Shown piece after piece: positions 44,045 through 54,690 of a stretch of DNA of 64,000 nucleotides. The translations under genes and the position numbers were made by a program. Below the pieces are notes generated by a model. That model saw only the letters and a list, made by a program, of their open reading frames with translations, ran no database searches and was not told where the DNA came from. The DNA is from Balaenoptera acutorostrata (Eukaryota; Chordata; Mammalia; Artiodactyla; Balaenopteridae), in NCBI RefSeq assembly GCF_949987535.1, contig NC_080080.1:58874668-58938667 (forward strand). The letters are read 5' to 3'. Every line of letters starts with the position of its first letter. Position 1 is the stretch's first letter.

Positions 44045-44215
44045 TCACCTTCATTCATTCAGTAAATATTTGCTGAGTAGTTACTATGTGCCGAGCTCTG
44101 CTCCCAGACAATGGGAAAACAACACTGAACAAAGGCAGTGGTCCCGCTTCTCGCTCTTCAGAAGCTTGCCTGGGGGAGGAGGAGCGATGGATAGAAAATA
44201 AACAAGTACTCCGGT
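44045..44215 (-). repeat. L2: L2 3' end, antisense
   Basis: cattcattcagtaaatattt, gctgagtagttactatgtgc, caacactgaacaaaggcag and cagaagcttgcctgggg. Confidence 0.7.
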
Positions 44216-44284
44216 AATTTCAGACAGTGAGAATCGATGTCAAGAAAATAAAACCAGAAACTGGGGGAAGAGTGATCACATCAT

Positions 44285-44415
44285 TTAAAACTACCAATCA
44301 TCTTGTGAGATAATATTATCACTCCCATTCTACGGTCTCTGAGAGGTAAAGTACTTAGCCCGAAGTCTGTTGAATTCAGTCCTCAGGGAGAGAGTGAGAA
44401 ATCAAGCTGGCTAGG
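44285..44415 (-). repeat. MIR: MIR remnant
   Basis: tgtgagataatattatcactc, ccattctacggtctctgagag and gtaaagtacttagcccgaag are reversed MIR. Confidence 0.55.
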
Positions 44416-44640
44416 ATTTACTTCTCTGCCTTTCTGAATCCAAAGCCTGTCTCTCATCACTCACGAGGCTGCCCAGGAAAAGAGGCAAGACGGACAATCA
44501 GCTCAGGATGTCCTAGTTGGCATGTTATGTCAATCAATATATTTCACTGTAAGAGTTGTTTACAATACCCAAGTGTCTCTAGCGGGGCGCATACATGGGT
44601 ATTCACGTGGATTCTCAGAATCTGATGGTCCTTGATCTTT

Positions 44641-44843
44641 TTTTTTTCCTTAATATTTATTTATTTATTTGGTTGCACCGGGTCTTAGGTGCGGCTCACA
44701 GACTCCTTAGTTGTGGCTCGCCAGCTCCTCAGTTGTGACATGTGAACTCTTAGTTGTGGAATGCATGTGGGATCTAGGGATCAAACCCAGGCCTCCTGCA
44801 TTGGGAGCATGGAGTCTTATCCTCTGCGCCACCAGGGATGTCC
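44641..44843 (-). mobile_element. CHR: CHR SINE, type A
   Basis: Reverse: T9, then the (atttattt) tail, cttagttgtggc units and head ending ccaccagggatgtcc. TSD ggtccttgatcttt perfect at 44627-44640 and 44844-44857. Confidence 0.95.
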
Positions 44844-44859
44844 GGTCCTTGATCTTTCA

Positions 44860-45360
44860 GAACACACTGAAGAGGGAAAAAGCAAGCAAAGACCCTTCAG
44901 TTCTTGCCATGTGAGGCATTGTATTTGTCCACAAGGCTTAAACTGATCTTGTACAGTCAAGAATTCTTTTTTAGTTTTTTTTATTATACGAATCTCATCA
45001 CGTTAGAGGATGTGTGGTCTTCCTTGTGCTTTCACAGTAAACCGTCATTTCCAAGAAGATGGGAAGAGAAGCTAGGGAGAGAGTTCTGTGGTGTGGGTCT
45101 TGCCAAGTCATCCGTAGGGCAGGGAATATTGGGTTACCTCCCTAGAGGAAGAGGCTGCCCTTTGTGACTGAGGTCGGAAGGATGTTGCCATCTCCTCTGA
45201 ATGTCCACAGCAGGGTCTTCACATTGTCAGAGCCCCTCTCAGACAGCTTGTTGCTTCCTCATTCCCCTCGGAAGCCGGAAAAGACATGTGTTTCCTCACT
45301 CCTACTGCTTTCCTCCTCCAAGGGCGGGCACAGGTTTGTGGGCTGCTAGTGAGCCGAGTG
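44860..45360. other. Non-coding, repeat-free
   Basis: No gene or repeat recognised. Frames of 61-87 codons overlap without motifs. Confidence 0.35.
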
Positions 45361-46000
45361 GCTGAAACCACTTCAATTCAAATTACGTTGTGAAGAATTT
45401 ATGGTAGTTTCCGACCACCAAAGATGACTGTACATCCTACAATTGGGCTTCAGCAGAAAGGAGTTGCTTGGTTTGACAAGCCCAGCTGCCAGCTGACTTT
45501 AAAACCTTGCTCTTCTTGGGCTCACAGATAACAAGTAGGAACCGCGTTGTTAATACACAGGCCCTGGGAGCAGCGGTGTCATTATGGACAACAATGACCA
45601 GTACAGATGCGGCCACTGCCTCTGTCCTCCCAGCCTCCCACTCATTATCCCTGCTGGCTGCTTTCCTTCCCCAAAGCATGATGCTATTAATGGGCTTTTA
45701 TTGAATTTGAAAATGGCTACAAGCATTTTGAAAAAATAACCCATCAGGAAACATAAAATAACCAGAGCAGACTCTAAAGTGCTTTTTAAAAATGACATGG
45801 GCCGATAATGCCAACACTTCACTTTGCCAGCCTTCCCTGCATCCTTCAGGGTTATCTGTTTGCGTCCTGCTGTTATCCTTGAGGAAACTGGTCCATAAAA
45901 TGTTACTGAGGCAAAACCGAGTTACAGCCTGACCTCACATGAGGCTCCCCTGATAAGATCTTTCCTGTGCAAAGCTTGGTGGATTGTGCTTTTGCACCAT
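45360..46000. promoter_or_regulatory. Repeat-free block with clustered developmental-type motifs
   Basis: No repeat insertion over about 640 bp. Motif-like words include ggtgtcattatggacaacaatgac-type SOX/homeodomain sites (about 45575-45599), ctattaatgggcttttattg (45683-45702) and gaaaatggctac. The texture (balanced GC, A/T-rich homeodomain cores) resembles conserved mammalian enhancers. This is inference only. Confidence 0.35.
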
Positions 46001-46645
46001 TTCCACCCCCTTCACTGTATGAATCCTCAACCCCAGGACTGAGAGTTCCCTCCTGTTTTTAAATAATTTCTTTATCACTGGGTTTTGCATTAGGTATAGC
46101 AAGCAGCCCAGGATGTTCATGAACATAACCCCTGGGAAATGGCACTTTCTTTCCCCTTCCTCGTAAGGTCCTCCAGCTGTCTTCACATTTACAGTGTTTC
46201 CAAATGACTACAGCTTTTAGTTTCTCTGTCATTTTATCATCATGGGTCTTTTAATGTAGATCTCTTAGGAACTTAGTACCTTGCTTTCTCAATGTCTTGA
46301 GCTACAGAAATTTATTGCTAATTCCAATGACAATAAGTTCTTACTGAGAAGTTTCATTTATTCGGCCAGGGTTTTTGGAGAGCTGGCGGCACAAAGCCAG
46401 TAGTGGTTCAGAAACCTGGGGTAAGTAGGCCAGGTGAACAAGACTGGGGAAAGAACAGTTGGAGGAAGTCTTGCAGGCATGCCCAGTTTGGAGTAACGAA
46501 AGCACTGTTTTGTATTTTGAACAGAGGAAGGAGTTTAAGGAAGGATTTGGAGGCATGTCAAGTTTGGAGAAATGTAAGCACTGTTAATTCAGTAAGGCAG
46601 GAGTGGGAGGTACACTGAGGAATGGTAAGAAGTGAGGAGAGGAGG
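46000..46645. other. Non-coding with a degenerate 76-bp duplication
   Basis: Apart from the tandem duplication at 46453-46585, nothing is recognised. Confidence 0.35.
46453..46585. repeat. Degenerate tandem duplication, about 66-76 bp units
   Basis: Two adjacent copies begin gaacag (46453, 46519), share gcaggcatgcc/ggaggcatgtc and agtttggag, and end aagcactgtt (46500-46509, 46576-46585). The second has about 10 extra bases. Identity by eye is around three quarters. Confidence 0.75.
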
Positions 46646-46982
46646 GGACTTCCCTGGTGGCGCAGTGGTTAAGAATCCGCCTGCCAATGCAGGGGACACG
46701 GGTTCGAGCCCTGGTCCGGGAAGATTCCACATGCCGCGAAGCAACTAAGTCCGTGCGCCACTACTGAGCCTGCGCTCTAGAGCCCGCAAGCCACAACTAC
46801 TGAGCCCATGAACCACAACTACTGAAGCCCGTGCACCTAGAGCCCATGCTCCGCAACAAGAGAAGCCGCTGCAATGAGAAGCCCACGCACCGCAACGAAG
46901 GGTAGCCCCCGCTCGCGGCAACTAGAGAAAGCCTGCGCGCAGCAACAAAGACCCAACGCAGCCAAAAATAAACAACAAAAAA
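46645..46982 (+). mobile_element. CHR: CHR SINE, type B
   Basis: Complete; ends gcagccaaaaataaacaac then A9. TSD based on agaagtgaggag on both sides (about 46628 and 46985). Well-preserved CpGs. Confidence 0.95.
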
Positions 46983-47106
46983 AAAGAAGTGAGGAGGGGG
47001 TACCCGGGACATAGGTAAACTTGCTTTAATAGCCACACAAGTCAACAGAATGCCCCATGCCTTTGATTACTAACCAAAATTCCTATTAGACTCCTGGGAA
47101 TTTTAG

Positions 47107-47107
<1 letters not shown>

Positions 47108-47143
<36 letters not shown>
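47108..47143. repeat. (CA)n microsatellite, 36 bp
   Basis: A pure CA dinucleotide run of 18 units. Confidence 0.97.
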
Positions 47144-47146
<3 letters not shown>

Positions 47147-47204
47147 ACTTTACTTTTTGGGGGGGTTAAAAAAAGTTTTTCTAATTTTTTTAAATTTTAC
47201 TTTT

Positions 47205-47350
47205 TAAAAATTTCTTGACATACAAAAAACTGTATATAGTTAATGTATGCAACTTGAAGAGCTTGGAGACAAGTACACACCTGTGAGACCGTCACTGCAT
47301 TCTATGCCATAAACCTTTCCATCACCTCCAAAAGTTTTCTCCTGCCCTCT
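47205..47350 (-). mobile_element. L1M: L1M fragment, antisense
   Basis: cttgacatacaaaaaactgta, atagttaatgtatgcaacttg, gagacaagtacacacctgtg, ctatgccataaacctttcc and cacctccaaaagttttctcc match the reverse of an L1M 3' region. Confidence 0.7.
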
Positions 47351-47380
47351 TATTGATTGATTGATTGATTGATTGATTGG
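47351..47380. repeat. (ATTG)n microsatellite
   Basis: About seven ATTG units without interruption. Confidence 0.95.
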
Positions 47381-47517
47381 GAGAAGGAGGAATCCCTCTA
47401 TTTTATTTTTTCTTTTTTCAAAATAGACAACTTCTTATTGAAGTATAGCCTTCTTATTTATTATTATTAGCTTTACTTTTTATTCTTCACTTTAGATTTA
47501 AAAATAATATGCCCTGT

Positions 47518-47773
47518 TGGACTTCCCTGGTGGCGCAGTGGTTGAGAATCCACCTGCCAATGCAGGGGACGCAGGTTCGAGCCCTGGTCTGGGAAGATCC
47601 CACATGCCGCGGAGCAACTAAGCCTGCGCACCACAACAAGAGAAGCCACCGCAATGAGAAGCCCAAGCACCACAACCAAGAGTAGCCTCTGCTCACCACA
47701 ACTAGAGAAAGCCCGTGTGCAGCAATGAAGACCCAACACAGCCAAAAATTAAAAAAAAATAAAATTAAAAAAT
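47518..47773 (+). mobile_element. CHR: CHR SINE, type B, shortened body
   Basis: Head complete, but one central block of caactactgagcc units is missing (cctgcgcaccacaacaagag joins directly). TSD aaaaataatatgccctgt (18 bp) perfect at 47500-47517 and 47774-47791. Confidence 0.95.
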
Positions 47774-47794
47774 AAAAATAATATGCCCTGTCAT

Positions 47795-48090
47795 TAGCAA
47801 GAATGTGATTGTAGCACATCAGAAGATTTATGTTATAATTGGTGCCTCTTCTACAGCCTCCATATATCCATGTATTCATTAACTGTACATTTTCAGTTGA
47901 TACACTTTGCTTACAAGCTCCTTTTCAAAATCATCCTTGCATCCTAAATAGTGGAATATGTAAAGCATAGGAATATATATGTATAACCTGAATCAATGCT
48001 TAGATTTATTTGGTATAAGCAGCTATATGGTTTTTGGGAAATTCTGAGAAAATTGAAAAATTAGATGTGCAATGGAATAGACATTTAATT
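47795..48090. other. AT-rich non-coding stretch
   Basis: Nothing recognised. Confidence 0.35.
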
Positions 48091-48760
48091 AGATGTTAAT
48101 TAGAGAAAACAAAATACACCAGTCTGTAAAGATTGTTCATTGTTTAAATCCCCAATGTGAAAGGCTGCAGTTTATGTTCCAGCCCCTTGCACAGCAGTGA
48201 TTTTGACTAATTCTCCTCTCACTGACGCCCGTGGCTCTCCATCTGTCGATACATTACTGTCTGAATTTCGACAGCAAAGGCATATTTTTAAAATCCTGTC
48301 TTCCCTTTGCATTTCACTCTGATTTTCTACTGAAGTGATGTTAATTTCAGCTCAGGCAAAGCGTGTTCCCCAGCTCATTAGGAATAGGGACACTTCTACG
48401 GGTCCTTTTTCTGATTATCATAAATTATGAGGTGACATGGACAGAGGTGAAGTCAGATCTGTATGACCCAAGAGAGCCAGGGAGAGAGTCAAACGGTTTT
48501 TAAGTGGAATACAGACATCTTGGTTTCCAGGCTTTAAGAGTCAAAAACGCAGCGAAAACAATTTAGATCACACACTTTACTTTCTCTTCAATGAGAGTAT
48601 CTAATTATGACCAACACTTTGGTGGAAATGCAGGGATGTGCAAAGCTGACAAAGAGTTTGCGGTACTGATTTGCAAATAAAGATGAGAGGTACCAAATCC
48701 AAAGATGTAGATAGCAACTTAAGTGAAGGAGGAACTGAAAGAAATCAAAATATAATTTGA
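48090..48760. promoter_or_regulatory. Repeat-free block with paired homeodomain-like sites
   Basis: No repeat recognised. Begins with agatgttaattagagaa preceded by tttaatt (two TAAT cores about 10 bp apart). It includes ttgttcattgtttaaat, gttaatttcagctc and ctcattaggaatag, then ttatcataaattatgagg. This looks like constrained non-coding DNA, but conservation was not tested. Confidence 0.33.
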
Positions 48761-49170
48761 AGACCTCTGCGTTCTAGAAGAAAGGGGTATCCTTTAACAA
48801 GGACATAGTAAATTGTAGCAGGCACACACCAAAAAAATAGAAAATGAGGGAAAAAATCTGTAATTGAAGAAGGGAAAAAGTCTTGGGGAAAAGATGATCA
48901 TGAGAGGATAGTAATTTTTATACATCCATATTCAAATTTAAAGTACGATTTTCAGAAATCAAATCTAAGCCCATTCAGGTGCTTTAAGGTTTATTGGAAT
49001 GGATGTACAGATATAAAACAATCCTATATACAAAGAATTGGTATTTAATGGACACGTAGTCTCTCTCTTTGATTTCCTCTGTCTGTCCAACTCCACTACA
49101 TTCCCTGGCCTTACTGACAAACGTGAACCTTGGAAGGAATCCTGTCATCTTATGAAGGATGAGTTGCTGT
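48760..49170. other. Non-coding, nothing recognised
   Basis: A-rich, no repeat or gene seen. Confidence 0.35.
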
Positions 49171-49177
49171 TTAATGT

Positions 49178-49496
49178 TGTTTTTTGTTTGTTTGTTTGTT
49201 TGTTTGTTTTTGTCTGCATTGGGTCTTCGTTGCTGCGCGCAGGGTTTCTCTAGTTGCAGCGAGTGGGGGCTACTCTTCATTGCGGTGCACGGGCTTCTCA
49301 TTGTGGTGGCTTCTCTTGTTGCAGAGCATGTCCTCTAGGCGCACGGGCTTTAGTAGTTGTGGCATGCGGGCTCAGTAGTTGTGGCTTGCGGGCTTAGTTG
49401 CTCCGCAGCATGTGCGAATCTTCCGGGACCAGGGTGGAACCCGTGTCTCCTGCATTGGCAGGCGGATTCTTAACCACTGAGCCACCGGGGAAGCCC
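49178..49496 (-). mobile_element. CHR: CHR SINE, type B
   Basis: Reverse; the tail is an unusual (GTTT)n run of seven units rather than AAATA. Head ends ccaccggggaagccc. Flanks taatgttgttttt/taatattgattttt resemble a TSD with two changes. Confidence 0.93.
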
Positions 49497-49689
49497 TAAT
49501 ATTGATTTTTAATACCAGATATTTTTTTTTCCTGTCTGTGTTTTTGCTTTATTTTCTCCCCATCCTTAGCTGAAGCTTCCTTTGACTGGACATAGTAGTG
49601 TCTTTAAGACTCATTCCCACCTAAAAACCTTGATGGAAGAAAGAGGGAAGCGATCCAGAAGGCATCTGAGACCAGAGCTCACTACGGTA

Positions 49690-50075
49690 GGTCTCTGCAA
49701 AGAGTGATGCTGGAGAATCTCCGGCATTACCTGACCGCACGCCGCAGCCTGGGCAGAACCCTGTACACAGCGGGACGGAGCAGAAGAGCCGGGCCGCCTT
49801 CGGGAGGTGGGACGAGCCGGCGGAGACCCCAGGCGGCGGGCGAGCTGGGCCCGGAGCGGGAGAGGCTTCCGCGGCTGCGCAGCCGGGCCTTCCGCTGAGT
49901 GCCGCGCGGGGGCGCTGCGGTGCCACCGCGTCACCCCACACTCGCTCCTCGGTGCCTGGAACCCAGAAGCGCCTCCAGGGCATTAAGCAGAGCCCGGGGC
50001 GAGGACTGGAAGCAGGAGGTCGGATACTGACGACAGCGATCCCGTTCGCCGAACGGCGACCTGGGCACAGGGCAG
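49690..50075. promoter_or_regulatory. CpG island, candidate promoter
   Basis: A stretch of about 385 bp, GC-rich and CpG-dense (gggccgccttcggg, gagccggcggagac, cccggagcggg, gtgccgcgcgggggcgc, tcgccgaacggcgac), free of CHR and other recognised repeats. CpG islands of this kind usually mark promoters, but strand and transcript are unknown. Open frames on both strands (64, 107 and 120 codons) are what high GC produces and show no motif. A donor-like ggcag/gttaat lies at its right edge (50072-50079). Confidence 0.6.
49902..49915 (+). promoter_or_regulatory. CTCF-like motif in the CpG island
   Basis: CCGCGCGGGGGCGC matches the CCGCGNGGNGGCRS form of the CTCF core at every position and continues into 'TGC', as strong sites do. 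Confidence 0.6.
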
Positions 50076-50079
50076 GTTA

Positions 50080-50999
50080 ATCTTTAGGCACCCGGACACT
50101 TATAGATTTGATGCTGGGTGTTAGGAAGGACCGAGAAGGAGCCTTTCTGGGGGCAGTGACCACACCCTCCTTGGAGGGCAAGCTTCCCTACGCCTCCCGG
50201 GAAAACAAAGCCTTGCAGTCTGGGGATATTTTTCGAAGGCAGCTTGGTGATAATTTGTCGTTTCTTAAGCTTGTCCCATGAGGGCCTCACTCCCACTCCC
50301 CCCTCCCCAAGCAGTTTATGAAGGAATTCCTTCCAACACCCCCAGGGCGCTCTCTGAAAGCAGTTCTGGCAAATATGGTTTCCATTTTCTCATTACATCC
50401 GCAGGGATATTTTAGTGTCCCGCGCAGAAACCGAGCTCCGCAGAAGAGGAATGAGGCCTGTGAACTCAGGGATGCGTCTTAGGCTGATTGCACTGTACAC
50501 TTACGCCTTCTCCTCTTCCTCCCTTTCCTCCTCCTCCCTCCCCTTCGTCCTCTTTGTGTCAGGCTCTGCAGAGCTGGTGGAAGGGCCCGTTAATCTGTGG
50601 TCTGCCCCTTCAGTGGATTTAAAGGGTCACCTTATGCCCTGGTTCAGTCCAAAGTAGTCTCAATTTATACTGTTTCTTCAAGGTCGTGTTTTTGTTTTTG
50701 CTTAAGGATTCTGAGAGGCCTAGAAATATCTAAGTACTAAAGCACTAGGTAATAGATGGAAAGCAGATTGTATGACAATGTGGTAGCACGGCATAAGCCC
50801 CCTTCTGGGCCGGCTTTACTTCATTCATGCTTTTCCAAACCAGGGTTCCCGAGGGTACTATGTATACCCAGTTGGGAGCAGCTCATCCACCCCGAAGGAG
50901 CCAGTCTAGGCCCCAGCTGGGCCAAGCACAGCTATATGCTTGACAATGTAATAACTTTGAAGCAGTGTATTGTCACAAGTCTACAAGTCAAACATGTAG
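50080..50999. other. Repeat-poor stretch with a splice-acceptor-like site
   Basis: No repeat. A long pyrimidine tract (about 50505-50560) ends in tttgtgtcag at 50553-50562, an excellent 3' splice-site match, followed by gctctgcagagctgg. The nearest donor-like match is ctag/gtaata near 50745. No coding frame is convincing. Confidence 0.35.
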
Positions 51000-51480
51000 G
51001 TCAAATACTAAGAGACATGGGCGAGCACAGAAAGAAGCAACCCCTGTGGGCTGGAGGCGTCGAGGAAGATCTCTTAAAGGACAGGGGAACTGGTGGGGAC
51101 TTGAAGGGATGAGGAACTCCTGAGTGGTTGGCATGAATTATGTAGGGGTGAGAATCAGTCAATCAATATCTACCTCATTTTGGAGAGGAACGCATTCTAG
51201 GGAGTGTCCCCAGGGTACGCTGAGGACCGTAAGCTAACCACACTGTTAGATATTGAGGGCTCATAGGAGAAATAGTTGGAAAGGTAAATTAAGACCAGTT
51301 TGCTGAGGGCCTTGAAGACCAAGCATAAAAAATGTTGCAATTGATCCTGTGGGCAAGAGTTTCCCACAAGTATGCGGTCACACTGGTATAAGCCAATGGG
51401 TTAGAAGTGAGTGGAGGTATTGACCCACTTCAGGGAGGCTGGGGGGCGGGAGGTGCTGGAGGTCCCAGGCCAGGGGCTTC
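51000..51480 (-). repeat. L2: L2-like interior, antisense
   Basis: caacccctgtgggctggagg, ctgagggccttgaagaccaag and gaggatctcttaaaggac-like phrases fit the reversed ancient LINE interior seen also at 15 kb and 60 kb. Confidence 0.4.
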
Positions 51481-51599
51481 TACTCAGCAGGCTCCTTTGT
51501 TTATCCCACTGTCCATAGAGATATTATCATAATCCGTATTTGCCATGACTTGGAAATGGTTGGCTGTCACTTCTCTATAGGCATGAGTTGCTAAAGATA

Positions 51600-51765
51600 T
51601 TTGGACACTTGTGTGATATTTTGAGTTGTAATTTTATTTGCTTCCCCAACTGGACTATAAACTCGTCCAGGAGAGGAACTCTGTCATTTCTCTTCTGTTG
51701 TCCTCGCTTTCCCGCCTGAGGAGTAAATGCTCAAGAGATACTTAATAGTTTGAGTAATTGAATAT
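51600..51765 (+). repeat. L2: L2 3' end fragment
   Basis: caactggactataaactcgtc, caggagaggaactctgtc, aaatgctcaagagatactta and gagtaattgaat. Confidence 0.65.
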
Positions 51766-52200
51766 TATGGCCTTAAAAAACTAAACTTCACAAATCATCT
51801 GAGAGGGATGACTGCTCTGCCAGCTTCTAAGAAGGCTCAGAAATCATAAAAGTCGGAGTGGGACTAACTCTAAGACGTAGGTCAGAAACCTGTGCTTCAG
51901 AGGAATGTGAAAACATTTCTGCTGGTGGTCACATTTAGAACTGTCAAGAAAGAAAAGGTCAGAGAGTCTCAAAAGGTTAATAGTATAAAGGAATAATTCT
52001 CTGGGTCAAGACCTGGGTGTTTGCTCTTGAAGAATCAAGTCTGACTCATTTGCATGTTAGAAACCTCCTGATCATAATTCTGGTAATATTCTATTCAACG
52101 GTCATCAGAATAACAATATTTTCCTCCTTATTAATCTTTCTTCATTCTTAGGTGGGGGTGGGTCATGAAGTTCCCCCTAAAGGTAAAGGGATGTGAACAG
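51766..52200. other. Non-coding, nothing recognised
   Basis: No gene or repeat seen. Confidence 0.35.
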
Positions 52201-52204
52201 GCTG

Positions 52205-52720
52205 GCAGTCCCTCAAGATGTTAAGCATAGAATTACCATAAGACCCAGTAATTCCATTCCTAGGTATCTACCCAGGAGAAATGAAAACATATGTCCACAC
52301 AAAAATTTGTATATGCATAGCGGCATTATTATAGCTAAAAAGTGGAAGCAACTCAAATGTCCATAAACTGGTGAATGGACAAGTAAAATATGGTATATCC
52401 ATGCAATGGAATATAATCCAGCAATGAAAAGGAATTAAGTACTGATATATGCTACAACTTGAAAACATGTTAGTGAGACAAGTCATTCATAAGGGACCAC
52501 AAATTGTATGATTCCATTTCTATGAAATGTCTAGAATAGTCGAATTTATAGACAGCAAGTAGATTGATGGTTGCCTAGGGCTGAAGTGGGGTGGGAGAAA
52601 TGGGAGTGATTGCTAATGGGTATGGAATTTCTTTTTGAGGTGATGAAAATGTTCTGAAATTAGATTATGGTGATGGTTGCACAACTCTGTGAATATTCTA
52701 AAAAGCATTGCAAAAAAAGT
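52205..52720 (+). mobile_element. L1M: Old L1M ORF2 end/3'UTR
   Basis: ccagtaattccattcctagg, tatctacccaggagaaatg, ctcaaatgtccataaactgg, tgattccatttctatgaaatg, gatggttgcctagggctg and attatggtgatggttgcac. Confidence 0.82.
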
Positions 52721-52724
52721 TAAC

Positions 52725-53490
52725 ATGATGCTACAAAGGAGAGGATCTAATCACAGTGAAGGGAGAGTTTCTCGAGCTTAGAGGGCGAGGGGCTTTAACC
52801 CAAGGACTTGTTTTCCCAGATTTCTCCAAAAGGAGAACCAAGGTTGGGCAGGTGGAATAAGGGGCAGGTGGAAAGGACTGACAACGCAATTAACCCTAAG
52901 GAGGAGGAGGAGGAAGGGTGACGGTCAGGTTAGCGTGGAAAAAAGGAGGTTAGTAGAGCAAGTTAGTGCTCTTGAGGGAAGGAAGGGGCAACAAACCGTA
53001 ACCAGCTTTTCTCTTCTCTCCGGAGATCCTGGTCGGTTTCACGTGGGAGCGACCCAGCAGCCCCCTTAGAGACCAGCTCCTCCTGGCATGTTCAGCTACT
53101 AGACGGCCACCCTCTCTTCTTTAAAGGCAGATGCAAACTACCTTCCTGTGGTAAGTGAATACAGTAGTCTGATTTTGAGTTCTAGGGATTGGAATTGGGG
53201 GCACAGACTTGTTCCTGAACAGTAGAGGGCGCTGTGAGCATGTAAAGTTTGGGTTAGAGACTGCATTGCTGAAGGGCAAAGGAAGAAGGAAGTAGTTCGG
53301 TTAGAGTCTGCACTGCATTAGTATCTAATGCAATCAGACTAGAAAAACATACTTCGGTTTTTGGAACACAATTGCCACATTCTTGAAACAATGATTTGGC
53401 ACACGTGCCACTGTATTAAAATAAAACCAAACCCCAAGAGCACTGTTAGTTCTTAGAGGAATGATTTATTTAGACAGTCTGGACCTTGCT
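52725..53490. other. Repeat-poor non-coding stretch
   Basis: No repeat or gene recognised. Includes a (GGA)5 run near 52900 and the CTCF-like motif at 53219-53232. Confidence 0.4.
53219..53232 (+). promoter_or_regulatory. CTCF-like motif
   Basis: ACAGTAGAGGGCGC matches CCASYAGRKGGCRS at 13 of 14 positions and is followed by TGTG. Not in a recognised repeat. Confidence 0.55.
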
Positions 53491-53494
53491 TTCA

Positions 53495-53560
53495 TCCAGT
53501 AAGTATTTATTGAATGCCTACTATGCACAAGGTATTGAGAATTTTGATATAGCCTAAAAC
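53495..53560 (-). repeat. L2/MIR tail scrap
   Basis: atccagtaagtatttattgaa followed by cctactatgcacaagg. Too short to assign firmly. Confidence 0.45.
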
Positions 53561-53769
53561 CATAAATCCAAAGAGAGTGCCGAGCTCTGCTGTGGATGGA
53601 TTTTAAAAATGAAAACCATATTATCTGTATGCACATTCATCATGTGAACTCATAATGCAATCGAATTCTATTCAAAGCTGCAGTATTGTCAGGAAACATC
53701 TGATAGAGAAGGAGGAAAATTGTTGGCTTTTTATCTAGTCTCCCTGCCAAGTCAACTGTGTGAAAGCGT

Positions 53770-54090
53770 AATAAGAGCTAAATTTATTCAGTGCATTCTG
53801 TGTGCCAGGCACTGTTCTAAATGCTTTACAACCTTGATACAATAGCGTGGTCTGTGAACCAGCAACAGCACCAGGAGCTTGTTAGACATGCAGAATCTCA
53901 GGGGCACCCCAGACCTACTGACTCAGAAGCTGCAACTTAAAGTTTCAGAGGCACGTAGTAGAGTCTATGTATTACCTTATTTAATCTCCGTAACCATCCT
54001 GTAACAGAGGTATATTATTATCTCCATCTTAAAGTAGGAAACTGTGGGAAGAGAAGTTAAGTAACTTGCCCAGAGCAAAGTTGGGATTTT
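53770..54090 (-). repeat. MIR: MIR, split by a MER5
   Basis: Left piece 53770-53832 (tgtgtgccaggcactgttct, aaatgctttaca). Right piece 53965-54090 (ccttatttaatctccgtaac, aaagtaggaaactgtggg, aagttaagtaacttgccc). The middle is a DNA transposon remnant. Confidence 0.8.
53835..53962 (-). repeat. MER5: MER5-like DNA transposon remnant inside MIR
   Basis: tctgtgaaccagcaacagca, ggagcttgttagacatgcag, ccccagacctactgactcag and aagctgcaacttaaagttt. Confidence 0.6.
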
Positions 54091-54526
54091 TAACTCAGGC
54101 AAAATAGTTTCCACGTTCATCCTCTTATTCATATCGCCAAACTTTTCTTCTTTATCTTCTCTCTCCCAGATGGATGAAGCAGACATAATAAACATGTCTA
54201 CTTATTATCATCTTGGTTAAGTAGTCACTGTTTACAAATCTATTTGAGATCCTTAAAGTAAAAGTACTTTTTATGGGTTAGTTATACAAAGTAAAATTTA
54301 AGCATTCCTTTCTTGGGAGTACTTTTTAACCACAAGTACTGTTTACAGCAGTGTGTTTTTACGTCTGCCTCACCTGCCTTTAACACAGGCACACTCCTAC
54401 CCCAGGGCCTTTGCACTTGCCCCATATATTTGCATGCTTAGCTCTCTCACTTCCTCAACTCTTTGTTTAAATAGTACATTCTCTAGAAGCCTTCCTTGAC
54501 TACCTTACTAGAAATTACAACTGTCC

Positions 54527-54676
54527 TTTTTTAAAAAATATTTATTTATTTATTTATTTGACTGTGCTGGGTCTTAGTTGCGGCATGCGGCATCTAGTTC
54601 CCCAACCAGGGATCAAACCCCGGCCCCCTGCATTGGGAGCGTGGAGTCTTAACCACTGGACCACCAGAGAATTCTC
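54527..54676 (-). mobile_element. CHR: CHR SINE, type A, short
   Basis: Reverse; the tail on minus is AAATA units, T6, A6. The body is internally shortened to the tRNA head plus one unit. TSD acaactgtcc perfect at 54517-54526 and 54677-54686. It landed inside the left TSD of the RPL23A pseudogene. Confidence 0.93.
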
Positions 54677-54690
54677 ACAACTGTCCCTTT

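Noticed and set aside
49621..49983. 120- and 107-codon frames over the CpG island
   Set aside because: High GC suppresses stop codons in all frames; three frames on two strands are open and none shows a family motif.
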